Shown in pieces: positions 9,113-17,083 of a DNA stretch of 64,000 nt; position 1 is the first letter of the stretch; each line of letters begins with the position of its first letter. Under the pieces are notes generated by a model that was not told the origin of the DNA, searched no databases, and worked only from the letters and a program-made list of their open reading frames with translations. The stretch is taken from positions 1-64,000 of the forward strand of contig NZ_BJLP01000015.1 in NCBI RefSeq assembly GCF_006538705.1. The letters run 5' to 3'. Position numbers and translations under genes: made by a program. This stretch comes from Cellulomonas uda (GTDB lineage: Bacteria; Actinomycetota; Actinomycetes; Actinomycetales; Cellulomonadaceae).

Positions 9113-10227
9113 CGACGCGGCACACCACGGCGGAGCGCGGCGGGCGGCGGCCCGACGCGTCGATGACGCTGCTCAACGAGGTCTACAGCTCGTCCCTCGA
9201 CGAGGGGTACGCGCTCGTGGCTGCGCGCCGCGCGGCCGGGAACGCGACGCGCCCGTACGCCGCGCGCCGGGCCGTGGTCCTCGTCGTCGCCGTCGGGGTG
9301 GGCCTCGCCAGCTCCGCCGCGGCGATCGCCCTCCACCAGCCGACCGCGGCCGCGCAGGAGGCGCGTGAGCTGCTCGAGTCGAGCATCGTCGACCGGAGCG
9401 AGGAGGCCGCCGCGCTGCAGGAGGAGGTCGCCGCGCTCAGCTCGAACATCACCGCGCTGCAGTCCGCGCTCGTCGGGCCCGAGAGCACCCTGCTGCAGGA
9501 GGCGGCCGCGGTCGGCGTCGTCGAGGCCGGTCAGGTGCCGGTGGCCGGCTCCGGGCTGCGCGTCGAGCTCTCGGACGCCCCCGACGCGGACCCGGACGCG
9601 GGCGACGACGACGCGCGCGTGCAGGACGTCGACCTCCAGATCCTGGTGAACGGCCTGTGGTCCGCCGGTGCCGAGGCGATCGCGATCAACGACCAGCGTG
9701 TGACGGCCACGACCGCGATCCGCAGCGCCGGAAGCGCCGTGCTCGTCGACCTCGTGCCGCTGTCCGGTCCGTACCGCGTCGAGGCGCTCGGCAACCCGGT
9801 CGAGCTCCAGACCGGACTGGCCCGGGACACGGCCGGCCAGCTGCTCACCGCGTTGCGCACCACCTACGGCATCGGCGTGGACATCTCCCGGCAGGACGAG
9901 CTCTCGCTGCCCGGTGCCGGGCAGGTCACGCTGCGTCACGCGACCGTGCCCGACGACGCGCTGCCCGACGCGCTGCGTCCGACCCCGCCGGCCGCCGACG
10001 ACCGCGCAACACCCGGCCCGACCACCGACGGCACGCTCGACCACGGCGCCGGCACCGCCGACGGGTCGTCGCTCGACGCCGCGGCGGACCGCCGGGCGGG
10101 CGACGCGCCGAGCCGGTCGGTTTCGTCCCGCGGGGCGCGTGTGGCAGGGTCGGCCACGCACGCGGCCGCGCTGCCCGCCGAGCCGCAGGTGGCAACCGTG
10201 CGTGAGCCTGGGGAGGGACAGCCGTGA
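9109..10227 (+). CDS. DUF881 membrane-anchored protein (first copy)
   Basis: A 372-residue protein with a cytoplasmic N-terminus, one membrane segment at about residues 53-75, a coiled-coil stretch (about 85-120) and the extracytoplasmic DUF881 domain (GSGLRVELSDAP, NGLWSAGAEAIAINDQR). The C-terminal 100 residues are low-complexity. DUF881 proteins recur beside DUF1290 in actinobacterial division loci but have no assigned biochemical role. The start overlaps the phosphatidyltransferase stop by four bases, so the genes are translationally coupled. Confidence 0.88.
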   Translation: MTTRHTTAERGGRRPDASMTLLNEVYSSSLDEGYALVAARRAAGNATRPYAARRAVVLVVAVGVGLASSAAAIALHQPTAAAQEARELLESSIVDRSEEAAALQEEVAALSSNITALQSALVGPESTLLQEAAAVGVVEAGQVPVAGSGLRVELSDAPDADPDAGDDDARVQDVDLQILVNGLWSAGAEAIAINDQRVTATTAIRSAGSAVLVDLVPLSGPYRVEALGNPVELQTGLARDTAGQLLTALRTTYGIGVDISRQDELSLPGAGQVTLRHATVPDDALPDALRPTPPAADDRATPGPTTDGTLDHGAGTADGSSLDAAADRRAGDAPSRSVSSRGARVAGSATHAAALPAEPQVATVREPGEGQP

Positions 10228-10556
10228 TCGCGGTGATCGGACTCGTGATCGGCGTGGTCGCCGGCCTCGTCCTGCAGCCCACCGTGCCCGCCGAGCTGCA
10301 GCCGTACCTGCCGATCGCCGTGGTCGCCGCGCTCGACGCGATCTTCGGCGGTGTCCGCGCGATGCTCGACGGCATCTTCGACGACCGCGTCTTCCTCATC
10401 TCGTTCCTGTCGAACGTGATCGTCGCGGCGCTGATCGTGTTCCTCGGCGACCAGCTCGGGGTCGGCAGCCAGCTCTCGACGGCCGTCGTCGTCGTCCTCG
10501 GCATCCGCATCTTCTCCAACGCCGCGTCGATCCGTCGCCACCTGTTCAAGGCCTGA
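10224..10556 (+). CDS. sbp: DUF1290 small membrane protein (small basic protein Sbp)
   Basis: A 110-residue, mostly hydrophobic protein with three predicted membrane segments and the family core AALDAIFGGVRAMLDGIFDDRVF. The family is called small basic protein from the Bacillus division region, and lies between two DUF881 genes here as in mycobacteria. It overlaps the upstream gene by four bases and is followed after two bases by the next start. Role unknown; location suggests envelope or division work. Confidence 0.9.
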   Translation: MIAVIGLVIGVVAGLVLQPTVPAELQPYLPIAVVAALDAIFGGVRAMLDGIFDDRVFLISFLSNVIVAALIVFLGDQLGVGSQLSTAVVVVLGIRIFSNAASIRRHLFKA

Positions 10557-10558
10557 CC

Positions 10559-11947
10559 GTGACCGCTCGCGACCCCGCCGCCGACCCCGCGCGGGAGGAC
10601 CGCGTCCGGCCCGCGGTCCCTGACGCGGTCGTGCCCGCGGTGTTCGACCCGCTCGCCGACACGCCCCCGACGGACGACGACGCGCCCCGGCAGCCCGAGC
10701 CGCCCGACGACCGGGCCGCCCTGCCGGCGTCGAACGAGGCCGGCGTGTCGGACGACGAGGTCCCCGACGACGGGTTCCTCGACGACGCGCCCGACGGCAC
10801 GCCCGACGACATGCCCGACGACGTGTCCGAGGAGACGTCCGACCGCAGGCCGGGCGACACAGCGGCGGACGACGAAGCGGAGGACGACGAGGCGGTGGAC
10901 GACGACGCGGTCGACGCCCGTGTCCCGTCGGACGACGAGCTCGCGCGCCCGTTGTACGACCCGCTGCCGCCGTCCGACGACGAGCTCGACGACCTGCCGG
11001 GGGACCCGCGCGGCACGCTCGCCGAGTCCGACGGCGAACCGGCCGACGTGCCGCCGAGCGAGCCGGATGCGGACGAGACGGCGACCGACGACGCAGCCGC
11101 CGACGACGCAGCGGTCGACGACGCAGCCGCCGACGAGGGGCTCACCGACGAGCAGGCCGACGAGCAGGCCGCTGCGCAGGCCGCGGTGCCCGCGACGAGC
11201 GCCGGGCTGGTCGACGTCCCGTCGCGCAGCGGCTGGGCCACGCTCGCGCGTGCGATGGCACCGCGTGCGACGCGCGCCCAGATCGCCGCCGGCGTGCTCT
11301 GCGCGCTGCTCGGGTTCGCGGTCGTCGTGCAGGTGCGTCAGAACGACGAGAGCGCGCTGTCGGGGCTGCGCCAGTCGGAGCTCGTCCGCGTGCTCGACGA
11401 GACGACCGAGCGTGGTGACCAGCTGCGTCGCGAGGTCTCGGAGCTGCGCGGCGAGCGCGACCGGCTCGCATCGGGCTCGGACGGTCAGGCCGCGGCGATC
11501 GACTCGCTGCGTCGCAGCGCGATCACGCAGGGCATCCTCTCCGGCCGGCTCCCGGCGCAGGGTCCGGGCGTCCAGGTGACGCTGCTCGACCCCGGCCGCG
11601 ACCTGCAGCCCGTGACGATGCTCAACATGCTCGAGGAGCTGCGGAACGCGGGCGCGGAGGCGATCCAGCTCAACGACCGCCGCATCACCGCCAGCTCGGC
11701 GTTCACGGGGACGCGCGGTGACGTGCTGCTGGACGGGGAGCGCCTCGAGCCGCCGTACGTGTGGTCGGCGATCGGCGACCCGTCGACGCTGTCGATCGCG
11801 CTGCAGATCCCGGGCGGGGCGATGGCGACGGTCCGTGGCACGGGCGCGACCGGGACGGTCGAGGAGCGCGACGAGGTCGTGGTGTCCGCGGTCCGTACGC
11901 TGCCCGACCCGGCGTACGCGAGCCCGGTACCGATCGAGGCGGGCTGA
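10559..11947 (+). CDS. DUF881 protein with long acidic N-terminal region (second copy)
   Basis: A 462-residue protein. GTG 10559 lies two bases after the previous stop. Residues 1-225 are extremely rich in Asp, Glu, Ala and Pro (many DDE and SDDE runs) and look disordered. A membrane segment sits near residues 235-258 (AAGVLCALLGFAVVVQV), followed by a short coiled coil and a DUF881 domain (GPGVQVTLLDPGR, RNAGAEAIQLNDRR). The acidic tail would be cytoplasmic and is much longer than in typical family members. Confidence 0.87.
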   Translation: MTARDPAADPAREDRVRPAVPDAVVPAVFDPLADTPPTDDDAPRQPEPPDDRAALPASNEAGVSDDEVPDDGFLDDAPDGTPDDMPDDVSEETSDRRPGDTAADDEAEDDEAVDDDAVDARVPSDDELARPLYDPLPPSDDELDDLPGDPRGTLAESDGEPADVPPSEPDADETATDDAAADDAAVDDAAADEGLTDEQADEQAAAQAAVPATSAGLVDVPSRSGWATLARAMAPRATRAQIAAGVLCALLGFAVVVQVRQNDESALSGLRQSELVRVLDETTERGDQLRREVSELRGERDRLASGSDGQAAAIDSLRRSAITQGILSGRLPAQGPGVQVTLLDPGRDLQPVTMLNMLEELRNAGAEAIQLNDRRITASSAFTGTRGDVLLDGERLEPPYVWSAIGDPSTLSIALQIPGGAMATVRGTGATGTVEERDEVVVSAVRTLPDPAYASPVPIEAG

Positions 11948-12072
11948 CGATCGGGGCGCGACGCGGCCGGAGGGCTGCGCTCGGGCCCGCCGATTGCATA
12001 GGGTGGACCGATCGGGACGCGACCCGACGGTGGGTTCGACGACACAACCGATGACGGACACGGGAGGCCTTG

Positions 12073-12525
12073 ATGACCGACGACGAGCGGGCGACGCACG
12101 CCGCCGGCCCGGAGACGACCGTCAACTTCGGCCAGATCGGCCCGGTCGAGATCGAGCAGGGCGCGCCGGTCGGGCTGACGCCCGACGAGTCGTCCGCGGT
12201 GCAGGCGCTGCCGCCGACGTCCGCGCTGCTCGTGATGCAGCGGGGTCCGAGCGCCGGCGCCCGGTTCCTGCTGGACGCGGAGCGCACGGTCGCGGGCCGG
12301 TCGACGCAGGCGGACATCTTCCTCGACGACGTGACGGTCTCGCGCAAGCACGCGGAGTTCGTCCGTGAGGGCTCGCACTTCGTCGTGCGGGACATCGGCT
12401 CGCTGAACGGTACGTACGTGAACCGCCAGCGGATCGACTCGGCGGCGCTGCGCTCGGGTGACGAGGTGCAGATCGGCAAGTACCGCATGACGTTCCACCC
12501 GAGCCCGCACCGCGAGGACGCATGA
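12073..12525 (+). CDS. garA: FHA-domain metabolic regulator GarA (OdhI)
   Basis: A 150-residue cytoplasmic regulator. The ATG at 12073 follows GGGAGG by five bases; a TTG codon directly before it is unlikely to be used. The N-terminus carries ETTVNFG, aligned with the ETT phosphorylation motif that PknB/PknG modify in mycobacterial GarA. The FHA domain (about residues 55-140) has GRSTQADIFL, VSRKHAEF and GSLNGTYVN. The family switches 2-oxoglutarate dehydrogenase, glutamate dehydrogenase and glutamate synthase. Kinase and phosphorylation are inferred. In mycobacteria gcvH usually lies just upstream; here it is missing. Confidence 0.93.
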   Translation: MTDDERATHAAGPETTVNFGQIGPVEIEQGAPVGLTPDESSAVQALPPTSALLVMQRGPSAGARFLLDAERTVAGRSTQADIFLDDVTVSRKHAEFVREGSHFVVRDIGSLNGTYVNRQRIDSAALRSGDEVQIGKYRMTFHPSPHREDA

Positions 12526-12544
12526 CGCGCACGGGGACCCGGCC

Positions 12545-13375
12545 GTGAGCGGGACCTCGAGCGCTCGTCGCTCCGCCACCGAGCGGGTCGCCGCCTCGAC
12601 GGCCGATGTCGGGTCCGTCGACGCCGCGGCGCCCGGCGACGCGACGGGCGAGAGCGCCGCGTCCCGCGAGCAGGAGCCCTGGCCGCGGGGCATCTCGCGC
12701 CGGGCGTCCATGCGCATCTCGGACGTGCTGCAGGCGCTGCAGATCGAGTTCCCGGCGGTCACTCCCTCGAAGCTGCGGTTCCTCGAGGAGCAGGGTCTCG
12801 TGGAGCCGGTGCGTACCCCGGCGGGCTACCGGCAGTACTCGCCGGCGGACGTCGAGCGCCTGCGCTTCGTGCTGCGCCAGCAGCGCGACCGCTACATGCC
12901 GCTCAAGGTCATCGGCGAGCGCCTGGCCGCGTTGGACGCGGGTGAGGAGGACGAGCCGACCCCCCGGGCCCGCCTGGCGGCCGCCGACGGGGTCCTGGCG
13001 CGCCCGGACACGCGGCTGTCCGCCGACGCGCTCGCGCGTGACGCCGGGGTCGAGGCGACGTTGGTGGCAGAGCTGGTCGAGGCCGGCGTGCTGACGCCCG
13101 GCCCCGGCGGCGGGTTCGAGCCGTGGGCGCGCGAGGTCGTGGTGACCGCCGCGGCGCTCGCCGAGCACGGCATCGACGTGCGGCACCTGCGGCAGTTCCG
13201 CGCGGCCGCGGAGCGGCAGGCGGACCTCGTCGAGCAGGCGGTGGCGCCGTGGAAGGGCCAGCGCAACGCGTCGGCGCGCGCGCGTGCGGCGACGATCGCG
13301 GCGGAGCTCGGGGAGCTGTGCGCGCGGATGCACACGGCGCTCGTGCGCTCGTCGGTGGCCGACCTCCTGCCGTGA
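12545..13375 (+). CDS. ftsR: MerR-family regulator FtsR
   Basis: A 276-residue MerR-type DNA-binding protein, positioned directly after garA as in mycobacteria and corynebacteria, where FtsR activates ftsZ. A disordered N-terminus of about 55 residues precedes the winged helix (MRISDVLQAL, TPSKLRFLEEQGLVEP, YRQYSPADVERLRF). A second helical region covers about residues 140-276. GTG 12545 lies 19 bases after the garA stop; a start nearer RRASMRIS is possible because the first 50 residues are unconserved in character. Target genes here are unknown. Confidence 0.88.
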   Translation: MSGTSSARRSATERVAASTADVGSVDAAAPGDATGESAASREQEPWPRGISRRASMRISDVLQALQIEFPAVTPSKLRFLEEQGLVEPVRTPAGYRQYSPADVERLRFVLRQQRDRYMPLKVIGERLAALDAGEEDEPTPRARLAAADGVLARPDTRLSADALARDAGVEATLVAELVEAGVLTPGPGGGFEPWAREVVVTAAALAEHGIDVRHLRQFRAAAERQADLVEQAVAPWKGQRNASARARAATIAAELGELCARMHTALVRSSVADLLP

Positions 13376-13465
13376 CGGCGGCCCGCCCAGGCGCGGAGGA
13401 CGCGGGCTCACGCGTTCGTCGCGCGTCCGGCGCGAAGCGGCGGCGGGCGACGTAGCGTGGACCCT

Positions 13466-13969
13466 GTGGACCCGGATCTCGTCGTCGTCGAGGTGGTCGG
13501 GGTGCGACGGCACCCGACCGTGGACGAGAACGTCGTGCTGCTCCTGGACCCGGACTCCGAGCTCGTCGTGCCGATCCTCGTCGGCCCGCACGAGGCGGGT
13601 GCCATCGCGGCCGCCCAGGCGGGCGTCGTGCCGCCGCGTCCGATGACGCACGACCTGCTGCGGGACGTGATCCTCGCGGAGGGCGACCAGGTGCAGCGCG
13701 CGGCGATCACCCGGCTCGAGGACGGCGTCTTCTACGCCGAGCTGCTGCTGGGCAACGGTGCGCGGGTGGACTCGCGCGCCTCGGACGCGATCGCGGTGGC
13801 GCTGCGGTTCGGCATCCCGGTGCTGTGCTCGGCCGAGGTGGTCGCGGTCGCGGGTGTCGAGGTGCAGCGCGAGGACAGCCCGGACGACGACGTCGAGCGG
13901 TTCCGGGAGTTCCTGGACCAGGTGACGCCGGAGGACTTCGAGACGGGCGACGAGCCCGGCGAGAGGTGA
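13466..13969 (+). CDS. DUF151 bifunctional nuclease family protein
   Basis: A 167-residue protein of the BFN/DUF151 family (VGPHEAGAIA, RPMTHDLLRD, RASDAIAVALRF), which in plants and Thermotoga shows nuclease activity but is uncharacterised in most bacteria. A -10 box TAGCGT at 13453-13458 lies seven bases before GTG 13466, so the transcript may start at this codon; GTG 13457 is in frame but overlaps the -10. It sits between two merR genes in the conserved order. Confidence 0.88.
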   Translation: MDPDLVVVEVVGVRRHPTVDENVVLLLDPDSELVVPILVGPHEAGAIAAAQAGVVPPRPMTHDLLRDVILAEGDQVQRAAITRLEDGVFYAELLLGNGARVDSRASDAIAVALRFGIPVLCSAEVVAVAGVEVQREDSPDDDVERFREFLDQVTPEDFETGDEPGER

Positions 13970-13977
13970 TCCGGACG

Positions 13978-14005
13978 TCAACCTTCAGGTTGAGGTTGAA
14001 CTTCA
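13978..14005. promoter_or_regulatory. Two overlapping palindromes, probable MerR-family operator
   Basis: TCAACCT-TC-AGGTTGA (13978-13993) is a perfect 7-bp inverted repeat, and TGAGGTTGAACTTCA (13991-14005) is a second, TGA-GTT-AAC-TCA. They lie between the DUF151 stop and the second merR gene, upstream of a TAGCGT -10 at 14061-14066. Control by FtsR or by the downstream MerR itself is inferred from position. Confidence 0.6.
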
Positions 14006-14117
14006 GACACGCCCGCCGCGACACGCCCCGCGTGTCGTTGCGTCCGGGGGTCGGGGTCCCTAGCGTTGCCCTCAGGCGGTCGGGCGATCGCACGACCGTA
14101 CGACGACTGGAGGAAGC

Positions 14118-14705
14118 GTGGCCAACGAGAACGCGGAGGACGTGACGATCGTCCCGCAGCGCGCGCAGGGCCTCCTGTTCGACGACGACCTGCCGGACCT
14201 GGACGACGCGACCGGCTACCGCGGCCCCACCGCGTGCCGCGCCGCGGGCATCACGTACCGGCAGCTGGACTACTGGGCCCGCACGGGCCTGGTGGAGCCC
14301 GCCGTCCGCCCGGCCACCGGCTCGGGCACGCAGCGGCTCTACTCGTTCCGCGACATCCTGGTGCTCAAGGTGGTCAAGCGCCTGCTCGACACGGGCGTCT
14401 CGCTGCAGCAGATCCGCACCGCGGTCGGGCACCTGCGGGAGCGCGGGGTCGACGACCTGGCCCAGATCACGCTCATGTCCGACGGCGCCTCGGTCTACGA
14501 GTGCACGTCGGCGGACGAGGTCATCGACCTGGTCCAGGGCGGGCAGGGTGTCTTCGGCATCGCGGTCGGCCGCGTGTGGCGTGAGGTGGAGGGCTCGCTC
14601 GCCGAGCTCCCGACGGAGCGCGCCGAGGAGGAGACCCCCGCGCCCACCGGCCAGGACGTGCACGACGAGCTGGCGCTGCGCCGGCGCGCACGTACCGCGG
14701 GCTGA
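14118..14705 (+). CDS. MerR-family regulator (McdR/Rv1830-like)
   Basis: A 195-residue MerR-type regulator with an acidic N-terminus, winged helix (TACRAAGITYRQLDYWARTGLVEP, shown here only in part as GITYRQLDYWARTG) and a helical region (LLDTGVSLQQIRTAV). It closes the conserved garA-ftsR-DUF151-merR block; the mycobacterial counterpart affects cell division. ATG/GTG choice: GTG 14118 follows GGAGGAAGC. A candidate -10 at 14061-14066 would give a leader of about 45 bases, and the double palindrome lies just upstream. Confidence 0.88.
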   Translation: MANENAEDVTIVPQRAQGLLFDDDLPDLDDATGYRGPTACRAAGITYRQLDYWARTGLVEPAVRPATGSGTQRLYSFRDILVLKVVKRLLDTGVSLQQIRTAVGHLRERGVDDLAQITLMSDGASVYECTSADEVIDLVQGGQGVFGIAVGRVWREVEGSLAELPTERAEEETPAPTGQDVHDELALRRRARTAG

Positions 14706-14728
14706 GCCCCAGCATCACCCGACGTCCA

Positions 14729-14762
14729 CGAAGGCCCGCGGTCCCTGCGACCCGGGCCTTCG
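14729..14762. terminator. Hairpin terminator between convergent genes
   Basis: A perfect 10-bp stem CGAAGGCCCG / CGGGCCTTCG (14729-14738 with 14753-14762) around a 14-base loop lies just after the merR stop and before the convergent parA stop. Confidence 0.75.
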
Positions 14763-14800
14763 TCGTGGCCGGGCGCTCGACAGGCGGGGAGCGGTGCTAG

Positions 14801-15565
14801 CTAGCGACGCGGCGCGCGCAGCGCGCGGTCCAGGAGCGCGTCGAAGATGCCCGACAGCTCGGCGGCGGCCTGGCCGGGCCACGCGTGCACGGGCTGCGCG
14901 GCACCCTGCGCCTGCTGCAGCGCCGCCCGCTCGGGCACCGAGGGCGCCAGCAGAAGGGGCCCGTACAGCGAGCCGAGCTCCTCGAGGCGGTACGCCTGCT
15001 CGAGCGAGCGCGCCCGCACGCGGTTCACGGTGATGCCGAGCGGCTGCAGCTGCGGCGCCGGCCCGCGCCGCAGCTCGTCGATCGTGCGCATCGCGCGGCC
15101 GACGGCCATCACGGCGAACAGCCCGGGCTCCGTGACGACCATGGCCCGGTCGCACGCGGTCAGGCCCGTGCGCGTGAGCGAGCCGAGCGACGGCGGGCAG
15201 TCGACCAGGACCAGGTCGTAGTCCTGGACCCACGACAGCGCGAACCGCAGCCGGTCGAGGTCGTCATCGCCGAGGCGGTCGTGCTTGGCGTTGCGCTCCG
15301 AGCCGACGAGCACGTCGAGACCGTCCTCGGCCCACGAGCTCGCCACGGTCGCGGACCGCACCGTCTCGGCGTTCGGGGCGTCGAGCACGTCGGACACGTC
15401 GCCGCCCTCGGCGCGCGCGCCGAGCGACATGGAGCAGTCGCCCTGCGGGTCCATGTCGACGACGAGGGTGCGCAGCCCTCGTTCGAGGGCCGCGGAGGCC
15501 AGGCCGAGCGTCACGGACGTCTTGCCGACGCCACCCTTGAGGCTGCACACACCGAGCACGAGCAC
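14801..15565 (-). CDS. ParA/MinD-like P-loop ATPase
   Basis: A 254-residue deviant-Walker ATPase: KGGVGKTSVTLGL near residue 9, VVDMDPQGD, and LVDCPPSLG. Such proteins position DNA or protein cargo on the nucleoid or membrane. The GTG start at 15565 lies six bases after a minus-strand -10 TACGGT (15572-15577), so the mRNA is probably leaderless; the longer in-frame start at 15697 runs into the next gene's promoter. No parB or parS-like partner is next to it, so this is an orphan copy rather than the chromosomal par operon. Confidence 0.88.
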   Translation of the reverse strand: MLVLGVCSLKGGVGKTSVTLGLASAALERGLRTLVVDMDPQGDCSMSLGARAEGGDVSDVLDAPNAETVRSATVASSWAEDGLDVLVGSERNAKHDRLGDDDLDRLRFALSWVQDYDLVLVDCPPSLGSLTRTGLTACDRAMVVTEPGLFAVMAVGRAMRTIDELRRGPAPQLQPLGITVNRVRARSLEQAYRLEELGSLYGPLLLAPSVPERAALQQAQGAAQPVHAWPGQAAAELSGIFDALLDRALRAPRR

Positions 15566-15690
15566 CTGGCAACCGTATCGGCTGCGGCGCGCCCGGGGAG
15601 ACCGTGTCCAGCGGGCACGAACCGGGCGGACCGGGAGGAAGTCGGGCGCGGCGGCGTGCGTCCGCGCTGGTGGGCGCGCAGAATCGCCCC

Positions 15691-16500
15691 ATGACACTGC
15701 GCCTGACCCGGTGGGGGCACTCCTGCGTGCGGTTCGACGACGAGACCCGCCACCTCGTCGTCGACCCCGGCGCGTTCTCCCGCCTCGACGACGCCCTCGC
15801 GGGCGCCCAGGCGATCCTCGTGACCCACGAGCACGCGGACCACCTCGCGGTCGAGACCGTCGCGGACGCGGTCCGCGGTGGCGTCCCGCTGTGGGGTCCC
15901 GCGCCCGTCGTCGCGCTGCTGCGCGAGGCAGGTGCCCCGCAGGAGCGGCTGCACGTCGTGAGCGGCGGGGACCATGTGGAGGCCGCTGGCTTCCAGGTGC
16001 GGGTCCTGGGGGAGTGGCACGCCGTCATCCACCCGGACATCCCGCGCATCCCGAACGTCGCATACCTCGTCGCAGGCGTGCTGCACCCCGGCGACGCGCA
16101 CGTGCAGCCCACGGACGCGCCCGACGTGCTCCTCCTGCCGATCTCCGGCCCGTGGTTCAGCCTGACGGACGCCGTCGACCGGGCGCGCGACATCGGGGCC
16201 CGGCGCATCGTGCCGATCCACGACGGGCTCCTCAACGACCGTGGTCTCGGCTTGCTGCACGCCCTCGTCGGCCGTCTGGTGCGCGACAGCGAGCTCGTCG
16301 TGCTCACCGCGGGGGAGTCCCTCGAGCTCGCTCACCCCGGAGGTGACGTCATGACCGGCACGCACCCTGACCTGCCGCCCCACGCCGACGAGATCCCGCT
16401 GCTCGAGCAGGACGAGACCATCCCGCCCCGCCCGGAGGAGGAGGTCGCGGACGTCGCGCGCGCCGTGCCCGACCCGCTCGGGCACGGCGGTGGCCAGTGA
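15691..16500 (+). CDS. Metallo-beta-lactamase-fold hydrolase (UlaG-like)
   Basis: A 269-residue protein with the HxHxDH motif in THEHADHL, a conserved DPGAFS region and PIHDG near residue 178, matching the L-ascorbate-6-phosphate lactonase-like MBL family. The last 50 residues are an acidic, Pro-rich tail. A CAGAAT box at 15679-15684 lies six bases before ATG 15691. The parA gene diverges from it, and a GNAT gene follows after 22 bases. Substrate unknown. Confidence 0.87.
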   Translation: MTLRLTRWGHSCVRFDDETRHLVVDPGAFSRLDDALAGAQAILVTHEHADHLAVETVADAVRGGVPLWGPAPVVALLREAGAPQERLHVVSGGDHVEAAGFQVRVLGEWHAVIHPDIPRIPNVAYLVAGVLHPGDAHVQPTDAPDVLLLPISGPWFSLTDAVDRARDIGARRIVPIHDGLLNDRGLGLLHALVGRLVRDSELVVLTAGESLELAHPGGDVMTGTHPDLPPHADEIPLLEQDETIPPRPEEEVADVARAVPDPLGHGGGQ

Positions 16501-16522
16501 GAGCCGGTTCGTACGGCATCCT

Positions 16523-17023
16523 GTGAACGTGCAGATCACGCTGGCAACTGAAGACGACTGGGCGCGAGTGCGTGAGATCCGGCTGCGCGCTCTCCGCGAG
16601 GACCCGGGCGTCTTCGGCTCGTCGCTCGAGCGCGAGGAGCGGTTCAAGGAGAAGCACTGGCGCATGCGCACCCGCACCGTGCCGACCTGGATCGCGGTCG
16701 ATGCCGACGGGCTCACCCGCGGGCTCGTCTCGATGCTCCTGGAACCGGGTTCGCCCACGGACGACCGGCACATCGTGAGCCTGTGGGTCGCGCCGGAAGC
16801 GCGCCGACGCGGCATCGGGTGGGCGCTGCTCGACACCGTCCGGCAGGCGGCGATCGCCGACAAGGCCCGGACGCTGTCGCTCTGGCTCGTGGACGGCAAC
16901 AACGCCGCCGGCGACCTGTACGTGCGCGCGGGGTTCGCTCGCACCGGCGAGCGGATGGCGCTGCCGCGAGACCCGGACGTCACCGAGGAGCGCTACGTCC
17001 TCAAGCTCCCTCGCCACCGCTGA
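16523..17023 (+). CDS. GNAT-family N-acetyltransferase
   Basis: A 166-residue acetyl-CoA-dependent transferase with the N-terminal VREIRLRALREDP helix, the acetyl-CoA loop EARRRGIGWALL and the motif B region LYVRAGFARTGE. The start at GTG 16523 (NVQITLATEDDW) leaves the fold intact; an in-frame GTG at 16490 overlaps the preceding gene and is less likely. A TACGGC box lies at 16512-16517. Substrate unknown; small-molecule or peptide amine are both possible. Confidence 0.85.
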   Translation: MNVQITLATEDDWARVREIRLRALREDPGVFGSSLEREERFKEKHWRMRTRTVPTWIAVDADGLTRGLVSMLLEPGSPTDDRHIVSLWVAPEARRRGIGWALLDTVRQAAIADKARTLSLWLVDGNNAAGDLYVRAGFARTGERMALPRDPDVTEERYVLKLPRHR

Positions 17024-17083
17024 CCCGCACGGCGCCGCCCGCTTCCGAGAACGCTCTGAGAATCGGTCGTCACGATCGTCCCC

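Noticed and set aside
14801-15565. Chromosomal parAB partition locus
   Set aside because: No parB, parS-like palindrome, rsmG or gidA neighbours; an orphan ParA is the better call.
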